From NCBI GenBank assembly GCA_963790415.1, contig CAWBOK010000003.1, positions 620,001 to 684,000 of the forward strand: DNA of 64,000 bases, in the 5' to 3' direction. This document shows positions 35,018 to 44,222 of the stretch, in pieces. Position numbers and translations under genes: made by a program. How positions within the stretch are numbered: position 1 is the stretch's first letter; the number at the start of each line of letters is the position of its first letter. The notes under the pieces are model-generated. The model worked only from the letters and a program-made list of their open reading frames with translations, did not search any database and had not been told where the DNA came from. Source of the stretch: JAJZQZ01 sp963790415. GTDB lineage: Bacteria; Actinomycetota; Thermoleophilia; RBG-16-64-13.

Positions 35018-36199
35018 TCAGCCTGCCTTGGCCTTGTCTTGACCCTCGTCCTTGACCTTCTGCCGGGCGGTCGCCAGGGCTCCGTCCAGCTTGAGGGCCG
35101 CCGCTTCCTGCATGTCTGGGAGCACGTGTGAGTAGACGTCCATGGTCAGCACGATGGTGGAGTGGCCCAGACGTTCGGACACGACCTTGGGATGGATGCC
35201 TTGGCGCAGCAACTGCGTGGCGTGGGAGTGTCGCAGGTCGTGGAGCCGGATGCTCACGCCGGCCGTCGTTGCCAGCTTGCGCCAGTGCACGCTGAAGGTG
35301 TCTGGGTGCCAGGGCTGGCCGTTCTCCGCCGGGAAGACCAACCCGTGGTCGTCGAAGACGACATCCAGCCGGCGCTTGTCCCAGCGTTGTTGGACGCGAT
35401 GGCGCTTGAGCGCCTTCACGGTCACGGGCATGAGCGCGATGGAGCGTCGGCTCTTGCCGGTCTTGGGCTCGCGGAACGCAAGGCCGTCCGCTGTCGTGCT
35501 CAGCGCCTGCTGGACGCTACAGACCGCTTCGTCTAGGTCTACATCGGCCCAGCGAAGGCCGAGGAGTTCCCCTCGCCGCATCCCGGTCGTGACGGCTACC
35601 AGCACGGGAGCATACATCCGGGTGCCCTCGGCGGCGGCGAGCAGGCGTGCGGTCTGCTCTTCGTCGAGGACCTGCATCTCCTTGCGCTCGGCACGCGGGG
35701 GAACAGCTCCGTCGGATGGGTTGTACGGTAGCAACTGCCAGCGGACGGCCTGTTGCAGCGCGCCGTGCAGCACACGATGGTGATGGACGACGGTACGGGC
35801 GGAGAGTCCGCCGGTGCCGTTCAACCGGCCATGATCGAGGGCGTCCGTGAGCATGGCCTGGATGTGGAGCGGACGGAGTTTGGCCAGTTGGAACTGGCCG
35901 AGAGCGGGGCTCAGGTGTTTGTTGACGATGTCAGCGTACCGTTCGTAGGTCTTCGGGGCCACGGAGGAGCGCGCGTAGTCGTTTAACCACCGCTGCAGGT
36001 AGTCGGCCACCAGCATACGATTCGTGTCGGCGTACACCCCGGTGTTGATCTCATGAAGGAGTCGGGTCAGCTCGCGCTCAGCATCCTTCTTGTTGCCCTG
36101 CACCGTGTGCCATTTCTGACGGCGCTTGCCATCAGGGTCTTTGTCCAGTTCAATGACGACGGCCCATGCCTTGCCTCGCTTGCGTACGTGTCCTTTCAA
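35018..36199 (-). CDS. Tyrosine recombinase (integrase) of island A
   Basis: A 393-residue phage-type integrase. It has an N-terminal arm-binding domain (HVRKRGKAWAVVIELDKDPD), a core-binding SAM-like domain (VADYLQRWLNDYARSSVAPK), and the catalytic domain with TTGMRRGELLGLRWADVDLD (Arg), RLHDLRHSHATQLL (HxxR) and LGHSTIVLTMDVYSHV (His and Tyr nucleophile). It would recombine the tRNA-Sec 3' end. I use TTG 36,199 because GAGGAGG lies seven bases upstream; longer readings start inside the neighbouring gene's end. A decayed relative lies at 58.3 kb. Confidence 0.94.
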   Translation of the reverse strand: MKGHVRKRGKAWAVVIELDKDPDGKRRQKWHTVQGNKKDAERELTRLLHEINTGVYADTNRMLVADYLQRWLNDYARSSVAPKTYERYADIVNKHLSPALGQFQLAKLRPLHIQAMLTDALDHGRLNGTGGLSARTVVHHHRVLHGALQQAVRWQLLPYNPSDGAVPPRAERKEMQVLDEEQTARLLAAAEGTRMYAPVLVAVTTGMRRGELLGLRWADVDLDEAVCSVQQALSTTADGLAFREPKTGKSRRSIALMPVTVKALKRHRVQQRWDKRRLDVVFDDHGLVFPAENGQPWHPDTFSVHWRKLATTAGVSIRLHDLRHSHATQLLRQGIHPKVVSERLGHSTIVLTMDVYSHVLPDMQEAAALKLDGALATARQKVKDEGQDKAKAG

Positions 36200-36201
36200 A
36201 T

Positions 36202-37446
36202 CTAGCCCTCCTCTGTTTGTGGTTGTTCTTGTTCCTTGTTGCTCTTTGCGTTGCGGTAGCGGCGCTTGGCGGCGGTGTGTCGGCACCGATCCGTGCAGTA
36301 GTCCGCCCACTCGACGTCAGAGATGAATGGCGTCCGGCACACGCTGCACACCTTGATCTGCTTCACCCGTGCGATCTCTCGGAGGATCATGACGGCATAA
36401 CTCGAAAGCAGAGTCAGCGACTGGCTTCTCAGGCCAAAGCGTCCGTCGTCTCCTAGGTCGAGCATCGAGCCAACGGGGCGCGTTAGCCGGTTCAAGTGCT
36501 CAACGGCCATGACCAGGTCCTGGGCCGAGTTCCATGCGGATCGCAAATCGCTCCCGCTGCGCCGCTGTAACGTGGCGAGTACCTGGCTCAGAGAAAGCGC
36601 CTCGAGCAGGAAGGAATCCACAGACTCGGCGTAGAGTTCCCAGAACGCAGCGCTCGCGGGGAACGGGTAGCGGAATGTCTCTGCTTCGGCCTCGGGCACG
36701 GTCGGGAAGTACTCGCGCCTTGCTTGGGCCAGATTGACCCAGTGACCGCCTTCCATCACGGCGCGTGGCGCACCCCAACCCCGAGGTCGCGGCATGCTGT
36801 TATCGGCCGTCAAAGGCAACTCGTCGGCTACGTCCAAGGGAAGAATGCCGGTGTAGACCCTTTGGGAACCTCGCTTCTCCAACTGCAAGTGCCCGCGGGT
36901 CAGGAGCATCTCCACCAGTCCTGGGGCTGCGCGAACCTCGCAGCTGAAAGTTGTAGACCCCTGCTCCCACTTACCTGGGGCCCTGTAGAACCTCTCGAAA
37001 GTCACACTCAGGCAGTCTTCGGGGGCCAATTGGTCGCTGGCTAGTTTCAGGCGTGCCTTCGGAGCCAGATGGAGTTCGGTGCAGCGCTGGGAGAAGACGC
37101 CTAGGACGCCGTGCTTGACGCACCAACTGGCGAGCCGGTCCGTACGCCGGGTGTCCAGGCGCAGTGGACCGTTGGCCCCAAGACCCATCTCGAGACTGGT
37201 CTGGAGGCTTTCCAGCACGGGCGGCGTGACCACCCTGGGCAGCATGGACAGCAGGGATTGGTAGGACGGCTCCCTCGTAGTGCCGCCCTTTCGGTAGTGG
37301 CCGCGTTGCACTGATTGCTCGTACTCCCTCCAGGGGTCGTAGCTGGTGAGTTCGGCTCCCGGCGCCGGCCGGATCCACCCGTCCGTCACCTCGTAGGCGG
37401 AATAGCGCACCCATGATCCTAAAGGGGGTTCGTATGGCCTCGGCAT
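36202..37446 (-). CDS. Hypothetical protein with C-terminal zinc finger, next to the integrase
   Basis: A 414-residue cytoplasmic protein. Most of it is an unassigned alpha-helical domain. The last 60 residues hold CSVCRTPFISDVEWADYCTD, then RCRHTAAKRRYR, a CxxC...CxxxC zinc knuckle like that in CGNR-type and plasmid-borne proteins. It lies directly upstream of the integrase gene on the same strand with a two-base gap, so the two are co-expressed. It may help regulate integration, but there is no direct evidence. Confidence 0.6.
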   Translation of the reverse strand: MPRPYEPPLGSWVRYSAYEVTDGWIRPAPGAELTSYDPWREYEQSVQRGHYRKGGTTREPSYQSLLSMLPRVVTPPVLESLQTSLEMGLGANGPLRLDTRRTDRLASWCVKHGVLGVFSQRCTELHLAPKARLKLASDQLAPEDCLSVTFERFYRAPGKWEQGSTTFSCEVRAAPGLVEMLLTRGHLQLEKRGSQRVYTGILPLDVADELPLTADNSMPRPRGWGAPRAVMEGGHWVNLAQARREYFPTVPEAEAETFRYPFPASAAFWELYAESVDSFLLEALSLSQVLATLQRRSGSDLRSAWNSAQDLVMAVEHLNRLTRPVGSMLDLGDDGRFGLRSQSLTLLSSYAVMILREIARVKQIKVCSVCRTPFISDVEWADYCTDRCRHTAAKRRYRNAKSNKEQEQPQTEEG

Positions 37447-37544
37447 CCTTTCTCCTTGTCTACTGCAATGTCCTCAGGTTTCTATATGACATATGAAGTC
37501 TACCATGAGTGAACGTGATCGCATAGGACAAGAGGAGATAGCCA

Positions 37545-37739
37545 ATGAAGGACTTCCTTTCGCTTGCCGAAGCGGCCCAAGAGCTGGGGGTCAGCCAGCT
37601 CACCGTCTATCGAATGGTTCGCGACGGCCAAATCCCTGCCGTGCGGGTTCGTCAGTCCATCCGCATCCCGGCAGACGCGCTAGAGCGCCTTCCTTCATAC
37701 GTCGAGCCCCATAAGCGAGAGGAGCACGACGGTGGCTAG
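37545..37739 (+). CDS. Excisionase-like helix-turn-helix protein 1
   Basis: A 64-residue MerR/excisionase-type (HTH_17) protein: FLSLAEAAQELGVSQLTVYR, MVRDGQIPAVRVRQSIRIPA. It starts at ATG 37,545 with an AGGAGA site and overlaps the next gene by eight bases. Such proteins bend attachment-site DNA to favour excision or repress the integrase promoter. It is divergent from the integrase-zinc-finger pair, so the 100 bases between them probably hold both promoters. Confidence 0.75.
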   Translation: MKDFLSLAEAAQELGVSQLTVYRMVRDGQIPAVRVRQSIRIPADALERLPSYVEPHKREEHDGG

Positions 37740-37950
37740 GGAACCGCACCCCCGGAGCGTGGAGGATCTCCCCGATGTCATCACCATTCCTGAACTCTCT
37801 CCCCTTCTGCGCATGTCCGTGAGCAGCGCCTACGACTACGCTCGCCGCGGACTTCTCCCCGTGCCGGTGATCCGGTGCGGTCGGCGCATGTACGTGAGTA
37901 AGGCCGCCTTGCTCCGCGTGCTTGATGCTCAGAAGTCAGTGGAGTCATGA
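37732..37950 (+). CDS. Excisionase-like helix-turn-helix protein 2
   Basis: A 72-residue second HTH protein: ITIPELSPLLRMSVSSAYDY, then ARRGLLPVPVIRCGRRMYVS. It starts at a GTG overlapping the previous gene and ends in a four-base overlap (ATGA) with the replication gene. Two stacked excisionase-like proteins followed by a primase are common in integrative elements of Actinomycetota. Either could be the true excision factor. Confidence 0.7.
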   Translation: MAREPHPRSVEDLPDVITIPELSPLLRMSVSSAYDYARRGLLPVPVIRCGRRMYVSKAALLRVLDAQKSVES

Positions 37951-40367
37951 GCGAGCTGCTTTTGCAGGCCGCCTTGAACTACGCGGCGCGCGGTTGGCCC
38001 CTCCTTCCGCTCCACGGGATCCGCGACGGCGCCTGTGACTGCGGTGCTGCCGAATGCAGCTCCCCGGGCAAGCATCCCATCGGCCGAGCGGTCCCCCGTG
38101 GACTACACGACGCGACCATAGATCCGGCAGTGATCCGTGCCTGGTGGCAGCGGTGGCCCAACGCCAATGTCGGGGTGTGCACCGGCGAGGAGTCCGGGTT
38201 CATCGTTCTGGACGTGGACTCCGCTGAGGCTCTGGACCTGCTGAAGAGCAGCGGCCGGAACATACCTGACGACGCTCTCTGGCAGTTGACCGGTAGGGGG
38301 TGCCAGTATCTCTTTGCCCACCCGGGTTTCAGAGTGCCGAACTCCACGAGTAAGGTGGCCGCCGAGGTGGACGTCAAGGGCGATGGTGGGTACATCGTCG
38401 CGCCTCCATCGATGCACTACCTGGGCAGCTGCTACGAGTGGAAGAGCGATTGCGAGCCGGGGCCGGCCCCCGAGTGGCTACTCAACTTCCTGCGTCAGCC
38501 CGCTGCAATGGCGCCCCTGACACCCGCTTCAATGACGAACATACTCGATGTCGATCTTCTGACCACAGTTCATGGAGCAGCCGAGAGGATGCGTCAGGCG
38601 CCGGAGAGGACTCGCAACACGACGTTGAACGCGGTCGCCTTCTCTCTTGGACGGCGGGCAGCGCTTGGGCTTCACCGTGACGCGGCAGAGGCTGCCCTAG
38701 TTGGCGCCGCCATGGCTGCGGGCCTAGGTGAGGCGGAGACGCGGAGAACGTTTGCTAGCGGATGGAGTGCCGGACTTCGGCATCCGCTGGAGATGGCGGG
38801 CGGGGCGCAAGTTGGGCCTGAAGAGCCCCCATGGCCCCCGCGCCAGTCGCTCCCGCCGGCCACGCCGCCCGTGCCCATCCTCCCCGAGGACATGGTCCCG
38901 GCACCGTTGCGCGCCTGGCTCGTCGACGAAGCGGAACGGGCCTGCCTACCCTTGGAGTATCTCGCCGTGCCGGCGCTCGTGGCCGCCGCGGCCACCCTTG
39001 GCCGAACGGTGTGCATCAAGCCCGAGGCGTACAGCCACTGGAAGGTGGTCCCCAACCTGTGGGGTGGCATCGTAGGCCACCCGGGCACGCTGAAGTCGGC
39101 CGCCATCAGCGCCGCGCTGGCGCCGCTCAACCGCATACAGGCCAAGTACATGGAGCTGCACACGGCTGGGGAAGCTGAACGGGCCGTCCTGCGGAGAAGC
39201 CTTGAGGTGCAGATACAAGCTATCGAGGGTCAGATCCGTTCCGCGGTGAGGGATGCTTCTGGCAGTTCTGGCAGTGACTCCACCGGCGTCGACATCGCTG
39301 CGCTCGAGTGCGACCTGCGGCAGCGACATGCGGACCTGGTCACACTCGAAGTCTCGGCCAAGCGGTTCGTGACCCAGGACGCGACGACGGAGAAACTGGG
39401 CGAGCTGCTGCGAGACAACCCGCGAGGGCTCCTCCTCTCCCGCGACGAGCTGGCGGGCTGGCTTCACGGGTTCGAACGCACGGGTCGGGAGGGTGACCGC
39501 GAGTTCTACCTGGAGGCCTGGAACGGCGATGGTAGCTACACCGTCGACCGTATCGCTCGGGGCACAGTCCACATCGAGGCTCTCTGCCTCAGCCTTGTGG
39601 GCAGCATCCAGCCGGGGAAGCTCAACGCCTACGTCCGCGAAGCCGTTGGCGGTGGTGTGGGGGCCGATGGGTTACTCCAGCGCTTGCAGCTCCTCGTGTA
39701 TCCCGATGCCAGCCCGGATTGGCGTCGCTCCACCGGTTGGGCGGAGCACGAACACCGGGATCAAGTCCACGTGCTCTTCGAGCGGCTGGAGCAGATGGAC
39801 CCCCAACGCCTGCTGGCCGACCCAACCGACTTCGACTCGCTGCCCGCGCTGCGTTTCTCACCCGAAGCTCAGGTCGTGTTCGATGGCTTCCGGAACCGGC
39901 TCGAGATCCGTCTGCGATCGGACGAGCTGAAGAGGACCCCCGCCTTTTGCGCCCACCTGGCCAAGTACCGCTCGCTGATGCCGACGCTGGCCCTGGTCTT
40001 TCACGCCCTCGACGTTGCCTCTGGCAAGGCAGGGGGGCCGGTCTTGCAGGCGCACGCTCTGCTGGCCGTGGCCTGGTGCGATCTTCTGGAAGCGCATGCT
40101 CGCAAGGTCTACTCGATCGAACTCGGACCGGGCGAGTCGGCGGCTCACGCCTTGGCGGAGAAGATACGGAGGGGCACCCTTGGCGACGGCGACGCGGTCC
40201 GCGACATTTACCGCAACCAATGGTCCGGCCTTGCGTCACCGGAGATTGTCCGCGCTGGCCTGGATGTCCTTGTCGATGCCGGGTGGGTGCGACTGGTCAT
40301 GGAGCGGACCGGTGGACGGTCACGCGAGATCGTCCTGCTGCACCCCGAACTCAAGGGGCAGCGGTGA
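37947..40367 (+). CDS. Primase-polymerase / DUF3987 replication protein
   Basis: The 806-residue protein has an N-terminal archaeo-eukaryotic primase-polymerase domain (about 1-190): ALNYAARGWPLLPLHGIRDG, then the catalytic GFIVLDVDSAEALDLL and GGYIVAPPSMH. A DUF3987 helicase-like region follows, with a P-loop GHPGTLKSAAISAALAP near residue 375 and LLLSRDELAGWLHGF as Walker B-like. This type replicates integrative elements or satellite plasmids from their own origin. No separate helicase gene is seen. It follows the excisionase genes in one operon. Confidence 0.9.
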   Translation: MSELLLQAALNYAARGWPLLPLHGIRDGACDCGAAECSSPGKHPIGRAVPRGLHDATIDPAVIRAWWQRWPNANVGVCTGEESGFIVLDVDSAEALDLLKSSGRNIPDDALWQLTGRGCQYLFAHPGFRVPNSTSKVAAEVDVKGDGGYIVAPPSMHYLGSCYEWKSDCEPGPAPEWLLNFLRQPAAMAPLTPASMTNILDVDLLTTVHGAAERMRQAPERTRNTTLNAVAFSLGRRAALGLHRDAAEAALVGAAMAAGLGEAETRRTFASGWSAGLRHPLEMAGGAQVGPEEPPWPPRQSLPPATPPVPILPEDMVPAPLRAWLVDEAERACLPLEYLAVPALVAAAATLGRTVCIKPEAYSHWKVVPNLWGGIVGHPGTLKSAAISAALAPLNRIQAKYMELHTAGEAERAVLRRSLEVQIQAIEGQIRSAVRDASGSSGSDSTGVDIAALECDLRQRHADLVTLEVSAKRFVTQDATTEKLGELLRDNPRGLLLSRDELAGWLHGFERTGREGDREFYLEAWNGDGSYTVDRIARGTVHIEALCLSLVGSIQPGKLNAYVREAVGGGVGADGLLQRLQLLVYPDASPDWRRSTGWAEHEHRDQVHVLFERLEQMDPQRLLADPTDFDSLPALRFSPEAQVVFDGFRNRLEIRLRSDELKRTPAFCAHLAKYRSLMPTLALVFHALDVASGKAGGPVLQAHALLAVAWCDLLEAHARKVYSIELGPGESAAHALAEKIRRGTLGDGDAVRDIYRNQWSGLASPEIVRAGLDVLVDAGWVRLVMERTGGRSREIVLLHPELKGQR

Positions 40368-40748
40368 TGAGGGGGGTCCTCAACGCGACGCGGAATGCTT
40401 CTGTGACGCCGCTGGGGGCCCTGACGCAACTGACAGAAGCGGCGCCCAGCACATCCACGCGACACGCGTGTACGGCCACCTGGCCCCTGGTTCTGGCGCT
40501 GACGGAACTGACAGAAGTGTCCGCACGAAGCGCACCTGGAGCGTCTGCGTGGTGGGACGGGCCGACTCCAGCGCGCCCGCGAGCCGCTCTGGTATGGCCG
40601 TCAATAAGACGCCTGGTAGATCGCCTGTCCTGGAGAATTGGCCCCGTCGCCCGCCATGATGCCAGGGCCGTTGGCAGACGTAGACGTGAAAATGGTGGCT
40701 CGCAGCCACACCGACCAGCAACGCAGGCAACCTGAAAGGAACGATGTC
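40368..40748. other. 380-bp stretch with two 11-base iteron-like repeats
   Basis: AACTGACAGAA occurs at 40,428-40,438 and 40,506-40,516, and once inverted at 48,537-48,547. Location just after the replication gene suggests an origin. An ATG overlapping the replication stop opens a 123-codon reading with low-complexity content (LTQLTEA, LTELTEV); I do not call it a gene. Confidence 0.4.
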
Positions 40749-41393
40749 ATGATAACCGAGTGCGACAACACGTTGACGGTCACTGGTCCGGTGGATCCAG
40801 TGAGGGCCTTCATGCGAACCGCCCAAGGCCAGGACAGCCCTCTCTCACTAGCGAACTTCATCCCTATGCATGCCGACCTGCTCGTCCCCGTTCCGGGCTA
40901 CTCCGACCGCTATCTAGGCGAACAAGATCGGGACGGGGCCTTTCCGGTGTTAGCTTGTACTGTGGACGAACTCGTGGCTCGGTACGAGCAGAACCTGGCC
41001 GCATATGGCGCCCGGCATTGGCTCGAGTGGCGACGGCAACACTGGGGTGTCGAATGGGACGTGAGTGACGCTGAGTGGGTCCATGCGACGCTGTCGGGCG
41101 AGGGAGCTGCGACAGAGGCATCTGTGGACTACTGGTTCACCACGGTCTCCGCCCCCCCGCTTCCCGTCTATGCGGCCATGAGCCGACAGTTCCCTAGTCT
41201 CCTCATCGGAGGTAGTTACAGCTGGTTCTTTGGGCCCTTCTACGGCCATGTGAGCCATCGAGGGGGACAACTAGTGGAGGAGAGATACCGGCCATATCCG
41301 TTCAACAGCGGCGTGGTGGACAACCAACGCGATTGCCCGGTCTTTGTGGACGAGTTGGATCCTAATGGTCGCAACCACCCGTTCGAGTTGTAG
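40749..41393 (+). CDS. YubB-like (DUF1281-related) ferredoxin-fold protein
   Basis: 214 residues from ATG 40,749 with a GAAAGGA site. The pattern LVPVPGYSDRYLGEQ, then HWLEWRRQHWGVEWDVSDAE, then PPLPVYAAMSRQFPSLLIGG matches plasmid and phage YubB-like proteins with a ferredoxin-like fold. Their function is not known, though they are common on mobile DNA. A strong terminator follows the stop, so it is the last gene of its transcript. Confidence 0.7.
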   Translation: MITECDNTLTVTGPVDPVRAFMRTAQGQDSPLSLANFIPMHADLLVPVPGYSDRYLGEQDRDGAFPVLACTVDELVARYEQNLAAYGARHWLEWRRQHWGVEWDVSDAEWVHATLSGEGAATEASVDYWFTTVSAPPLPVYAAMSRQFPSLLIGGSYSWFFGPFYGHVSHRGGQLVEERYRPYPFNSGVVDNQRDCPVFVDELDPNGRNHPFEL

Positions 41394-41423
41394 CCGTAGA
41401 AAACAAGGGCACCCATCCAACGG

Positions 41424-41456
41424 GGGCCGCAGCGCCAATTGTCGGCGCTGCGGCCC
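41424..41456 (+). terminator. Rho-independent terminator
   Basis: A 13-bp perfect GC-rich stem (GGGCCGCAGCGCC/GGCGCTGCGGCCC) with a seven-base loop is followed by TATTCATCTCTT. It begins about 30 bases after the stop of the YubB-like gene. Confidence 0.85.
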
Positions 41457-41616
41457 TATTCATCTCTTGAGTCATCCAGCAGGATCAACCTTCGAAAAGC
41501 GGCTAACCGTCGGAGATCCATCCGCAGGCAATGGTGCTCCACTACCCCGATGTGTCCTGGCAATGGGTGTGGCAGATGTCGTCGTATGGTGAGCAGCGTT
41601 GTCTGAATGCCATCGT

Positions 41617-42195
41617 CTAAGCCCGAAGCAGATGCTCCTCAAGCTCATCGAAGAGCCGGTCCGCGATCGGGTCATCTACCCGAGGGCCTCGCTCGTCGAG
41701 AATGTGCTCCAGGCGGTTTATGCCAGCCTGGAAGGCGGACCCCTCTCCGCTCACGACGGTGGCGCTGCGCGCCGTCACCTCGTTGGCCATGAGCAGCGCC
41801 TTGTCGGTGGCGATCGCCGCGCTGGTTAGGATGGCCTTGAGAGGCGCTGAGCCGCCCAGCAGGCGCAGCTTCCGCAAGACAGGGTCGTCGGGATCGGCAG
41901 AAGCATTCACGTCGATCTGAAGCGCCCGCAGCGCCATTTCCTGACATGCGGTGGCCAGGTGTTCCCACGTCTCGGCAATGTCGGCGCGTCGGGCCGCCCA
42001 GCCCTTCTGCGCAGCCTCCCCGGGCGAGTCGGCTATGGTGTCTAGTTTTTCTTCGGCTGCGATGTTGCACCACCGGCCCACTGTGGCGTCACTGACACCA
42101 AGAGCCCGGGCCACAGCGCGCCGAGACTCGCCCGCTTGGACCCGATCGACGGCCTCTCTTCGGGTTGATGCGCTGTGGATTACCTTGGTGCCCAT
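41617..42195 (-). CDS. Helix-turn-helix protein (terminase-small-subunit- or transposase-like)
   Basis: 192 residues from ATG 42,195: a homeodomain-like helix-turn-helix (REAVDRVQAGESRRAVARAL, GVSDATVGRWCN) followed by a helical body (RRADIAETWEHLATACQEMA). Phage terminase small subunits and transposase regulators share this layout. No terminase large subunit or transposase is nearby, so it is more likely an element-borne DNA-binding protein. The frame is open upstream with poor composition, hence this start. Confidence 0.6.
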   Translation of the reverse strand: MGTKVIHSASTRREAVDRVQAGESRRAVARALGVSDATVGRWCNIAAEEKLDTIADSPGEAAQKGWAARRADIAETWEHLATACQEMALRALQIDVNASADPDDPVLRKLRLLGGSAPLKAILTSAAIATDKALLMANEVTARSATVVSGEGSAFQAGINRLEHILDERGPRVDDPIADRLFDELEEHLLRA

Positions 42196-42301
42196 GTTAC
42201 TTGTATACCTGATGTTGCGTCCTAGCGCACCTGCTTCATCTTCAAAGTGGTCTATACCTAAGCGTGGTATTGAAAGGACTGTGCTCAGAAGACAATCTGG
42301 T

Positions 42302-42484
42302 TCATGCCATGAACTCGATCTCTGCTCGGGTGCGTTCCTTGTCCTGGTAGCTGATGGGCTTGGTACCGCCATCGGTGTAGCGATCAACGCTGGCGATAAC
42401 CGCGGCTTGGTAGTGCTTCATGTCCATCCAGACGAGGCCACTCGGCTTGTAACCCAGAATCTTGTAGGCTTCCTCGAACGTCAT
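42302..42484 (-). CDS. Small hypothetical protein
   Basis: 60 residues from ATG 42,484 (AAAGGG site): TFEEAYKILGYKPSGLVWMD, then YQAAVIASVDRYTDGGTKPI and a charged end. Soluble, with no known family. It sits between an HTH gene and another hypothetical gene on the same strand. Confidence 0.5.
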   Translation of the reverse strand: MTFEEAYKILGYKPSGLVWMDMKHYQAAVIASVDRYTDGGTKPISYQDKERTRAEIEFMA

Positions 42485-42566
42485 CTCATTCCCTTTCCGT
42501 GAACACCACATCCGGTTCCACCACCAGCCCAGGTCAAGCAAGAAGGCAGAAGCAAAGCGGGCCACA

Positions 42567-43109
42567 TCACCGCACAAGCCGCCCGTCGGCTGCCAGCACC
42601 GTGCGCACGATGACGCTCATCTCCTCCAGGGTTATGTTGCCCCGGGACAGTCGTTCAAGGTCGTGCCCCGGACCTGGCCACTCTCCGTCTGGTTGGCCAT
42701 CACGCCTCATCACGACCACACTCTGCTCGCGGGAATAGATGACTACGGAGACATTCCAATGGGTGGTGTGCCAGTACGCTGCTGCAACCGGGCCGGAGCC
42801 TTTGTAGCCCACCACCCAGTCGTCGGGCCTGAGTTTCACTAGCCCGCAGAGTCGCTCCATCTTTGCCTGCTCCAGGGGCGGACGGAGCCGAATCCACTCA
42901 CACTCATTGTCGGAACATTCAAATAGCGCCGGATATCGTTCGCACTGGAGGGCGAGGTGATACGAAGGCCAGGTGGAACCGTCCTTGCGGAAGGACAGCC
43001 AATCGAAAGCAATGTGCTCCGCTATGACGCTGCGGGCCATCCAGCCGCCGAAGGTCTGCCCACTCCGCTCCTCAAATACCGTGACCATGGCCTTCACCAA
43101 CGTGGACAT
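42567..43109 (-). CDS. Hypothetical protein
   Basis: A 180-residue soluble protein with alternating beta-type segments (WNVSVVIYSREQSVVVMRRD) and two cysteines (FECSDNECEWIRL). I do not recognise a family. It shares the strand with the small neighbouring genes, as part of a short run of uncharacterised island genes (41.6-43.8 kb). Composition and codon use look like real coding sequence. Confidence 0.5.
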   Translation of the reverse strand: MSTLVKAMVTVFEERSGQTFGGWMARSVIAEHIAFDWLSFRKDGSTWPSYHLALQCERYPALFECSDNECEWIRLRPPLEQAKMERLCGLVKLRPDDWVVGYKGSGPVAAAYWHTTHWNVSVVIYSREQSVVVMRRDGQPDGEWPGPGHDLERLSRGNITLEEMSVIVRTVLAADGRLVR

Positions 43110-43194
43110 CCCGGGTTCCTTCGCGGGTACGATTATCTTGTTCGTCTTAGCCCCAGGTTCGTGACCTCCTTGGACGGGGTGCCCGTAGTATCGC

Positions 43195-43815
43195 CTATCT
43201 GACCCACCCCTGGGCTACGTACCCGGCGTTTCCCGCAGATGGGCCTTCCAAGATGCGCACGCGCTTCTTGAAGAGGCCAATCTCAAGCACAAGGACTCTT
43301 GTGTTCGGCGGCAGATGCAGCACGCGACCGCTGGAGACGAGTTCATCTATCCCGTAGTAGTCCCGGGCCGCCATGGCCTTGGTCAGTTCGTCGTACGCCT
43401 GTTCGTCAACGGCTAGGGGCACGACAGAGGTCTCGTCCACGTACAGGCGGCCCTCCGAACCCACCGACATACTGGCAACCGAGCCAGACGACGGAGTGTG
43501 CGACTTGCCAGAGCCAATGGACTGCGCGATGGCAACGCTCACTATGATCACTAGCACCATGACGGCAGCGACGTGCGTTAGGGTCAGCTCGCTCTTCTTT
43601 GCCCCATCCGGTGGCGTAGGGGCGCTGGGTTCTTGTGCGGCAGCCGTGGGGGGATTCGTTTCCGGCTCTGCGACCGCCACAGCGATCTCGTCTGTCGGCT
43701 GATCCACCGGCGCTCGGGCAGCAACAATCTCGGCACACCGCCGACAGGGCTTGCCCTCGGTGACCAGCGCGCCACAGACTGGACACCGAACCATCTTGAA
43801 AGACCCCTGCTCCAT
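43195..43815 (-). CDS. Zinc-ribbon membrane protein with SH3-like exterior
   Basis: 206 residues: an N-terminal zinc ribbon (VRCPVCGALVTEGKPCRRCA), a Pro/Ala/Thr-rich linker, one membrane helix (LTHVAAVMVLVIIVSVAIAQ) near residue 85, and a C-terminal region (PPNTRVLVLEIGLFKKRVRI, then NAGYVAQGWV) resembling a bacterial SH3 domain. The layout is ribbon inside, SH3 outside. A similar ribbon-helix design occurs in the DUF4352 gene at 60 kb. Function unknown. Confidence 0.6.
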   Translation of the reverse strand: MEQGSFKMVRCPVCGALVTEGKPCRRCAEIVAARAPVDQPTDEIAVAVAEPETNPPTAAAQEPSAPTPPDGAKKSELTLTHVAAVMVLVIIVSVAIAQSIGSGKSHTPSSGSVASMSVGSEGRLYVDETSVVPLAVDEQAYDELTKAMAARDYYGIDELVSSGRVLHLPPNTRVLVLEIGLFKKRVRILEGPSAGNAGYVAQGWVR

Positions 43816-43920
43816 CAGGTAGGACCAGCCAGGGAGTCAGGGTGAGTCCGGGGAGTATGGGTCATCTCTGTATCATATCCGATTTTGGGATAGCGATGGT
43901 CGCGGACTTATGGTCGCTGG

Positions 43921-44166
43921 GTGAACCTTACGCCACCGCCCATCGACCAGAAGAAGCTCCAGGGTCTCCTACGAGAGATTCGACTGGAGGCCGGGCTCCC
44001 GCAGACCGAGCTGGCGGAGCGTCTGGGGCGGCCACAGTCCTTCGTCAGCAAGTACGAGACGGGCGAGCGGCGACTCGACATCCTTGAGCTGCGGGCGGTC
44101 TGTGCCGCGGTGGGCGTTGGGCTCGAAGACTTCGTGCGGCGGTTGGATCACGCCCTGCGCTCCTGA
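43921..44166 (+). CDS. XRE-family transcriptional regulator
   Basis: An 81-residue Cro/CI-type helix-turn-helix protein: LQGLLREIRLEAGLPQTELA, ERLGRPQSFVSKYETGERRL. GTG start. It stands about 50 bases before the nuclease-like gene on the same strand, the usual arrangement of controller proteins (C proteins) in restriction systems and of antitoxin-type regulators. No clear operator was found upstream. Confidence 0.85.
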   Translation: MNLTPPPIDQKKLQGLLREIRLEAGLPQTELAERLGRPQSFVSKYETGERRLDILELRAVCAAVGVGLEDFVRRLDHALRS

Positions 44167-44222
44167 GGCGCCCCGCCCACGCTGCGCGCATCAGCCTTCG
44201 CCTTCGTTCTGTCCGTCCGAGG

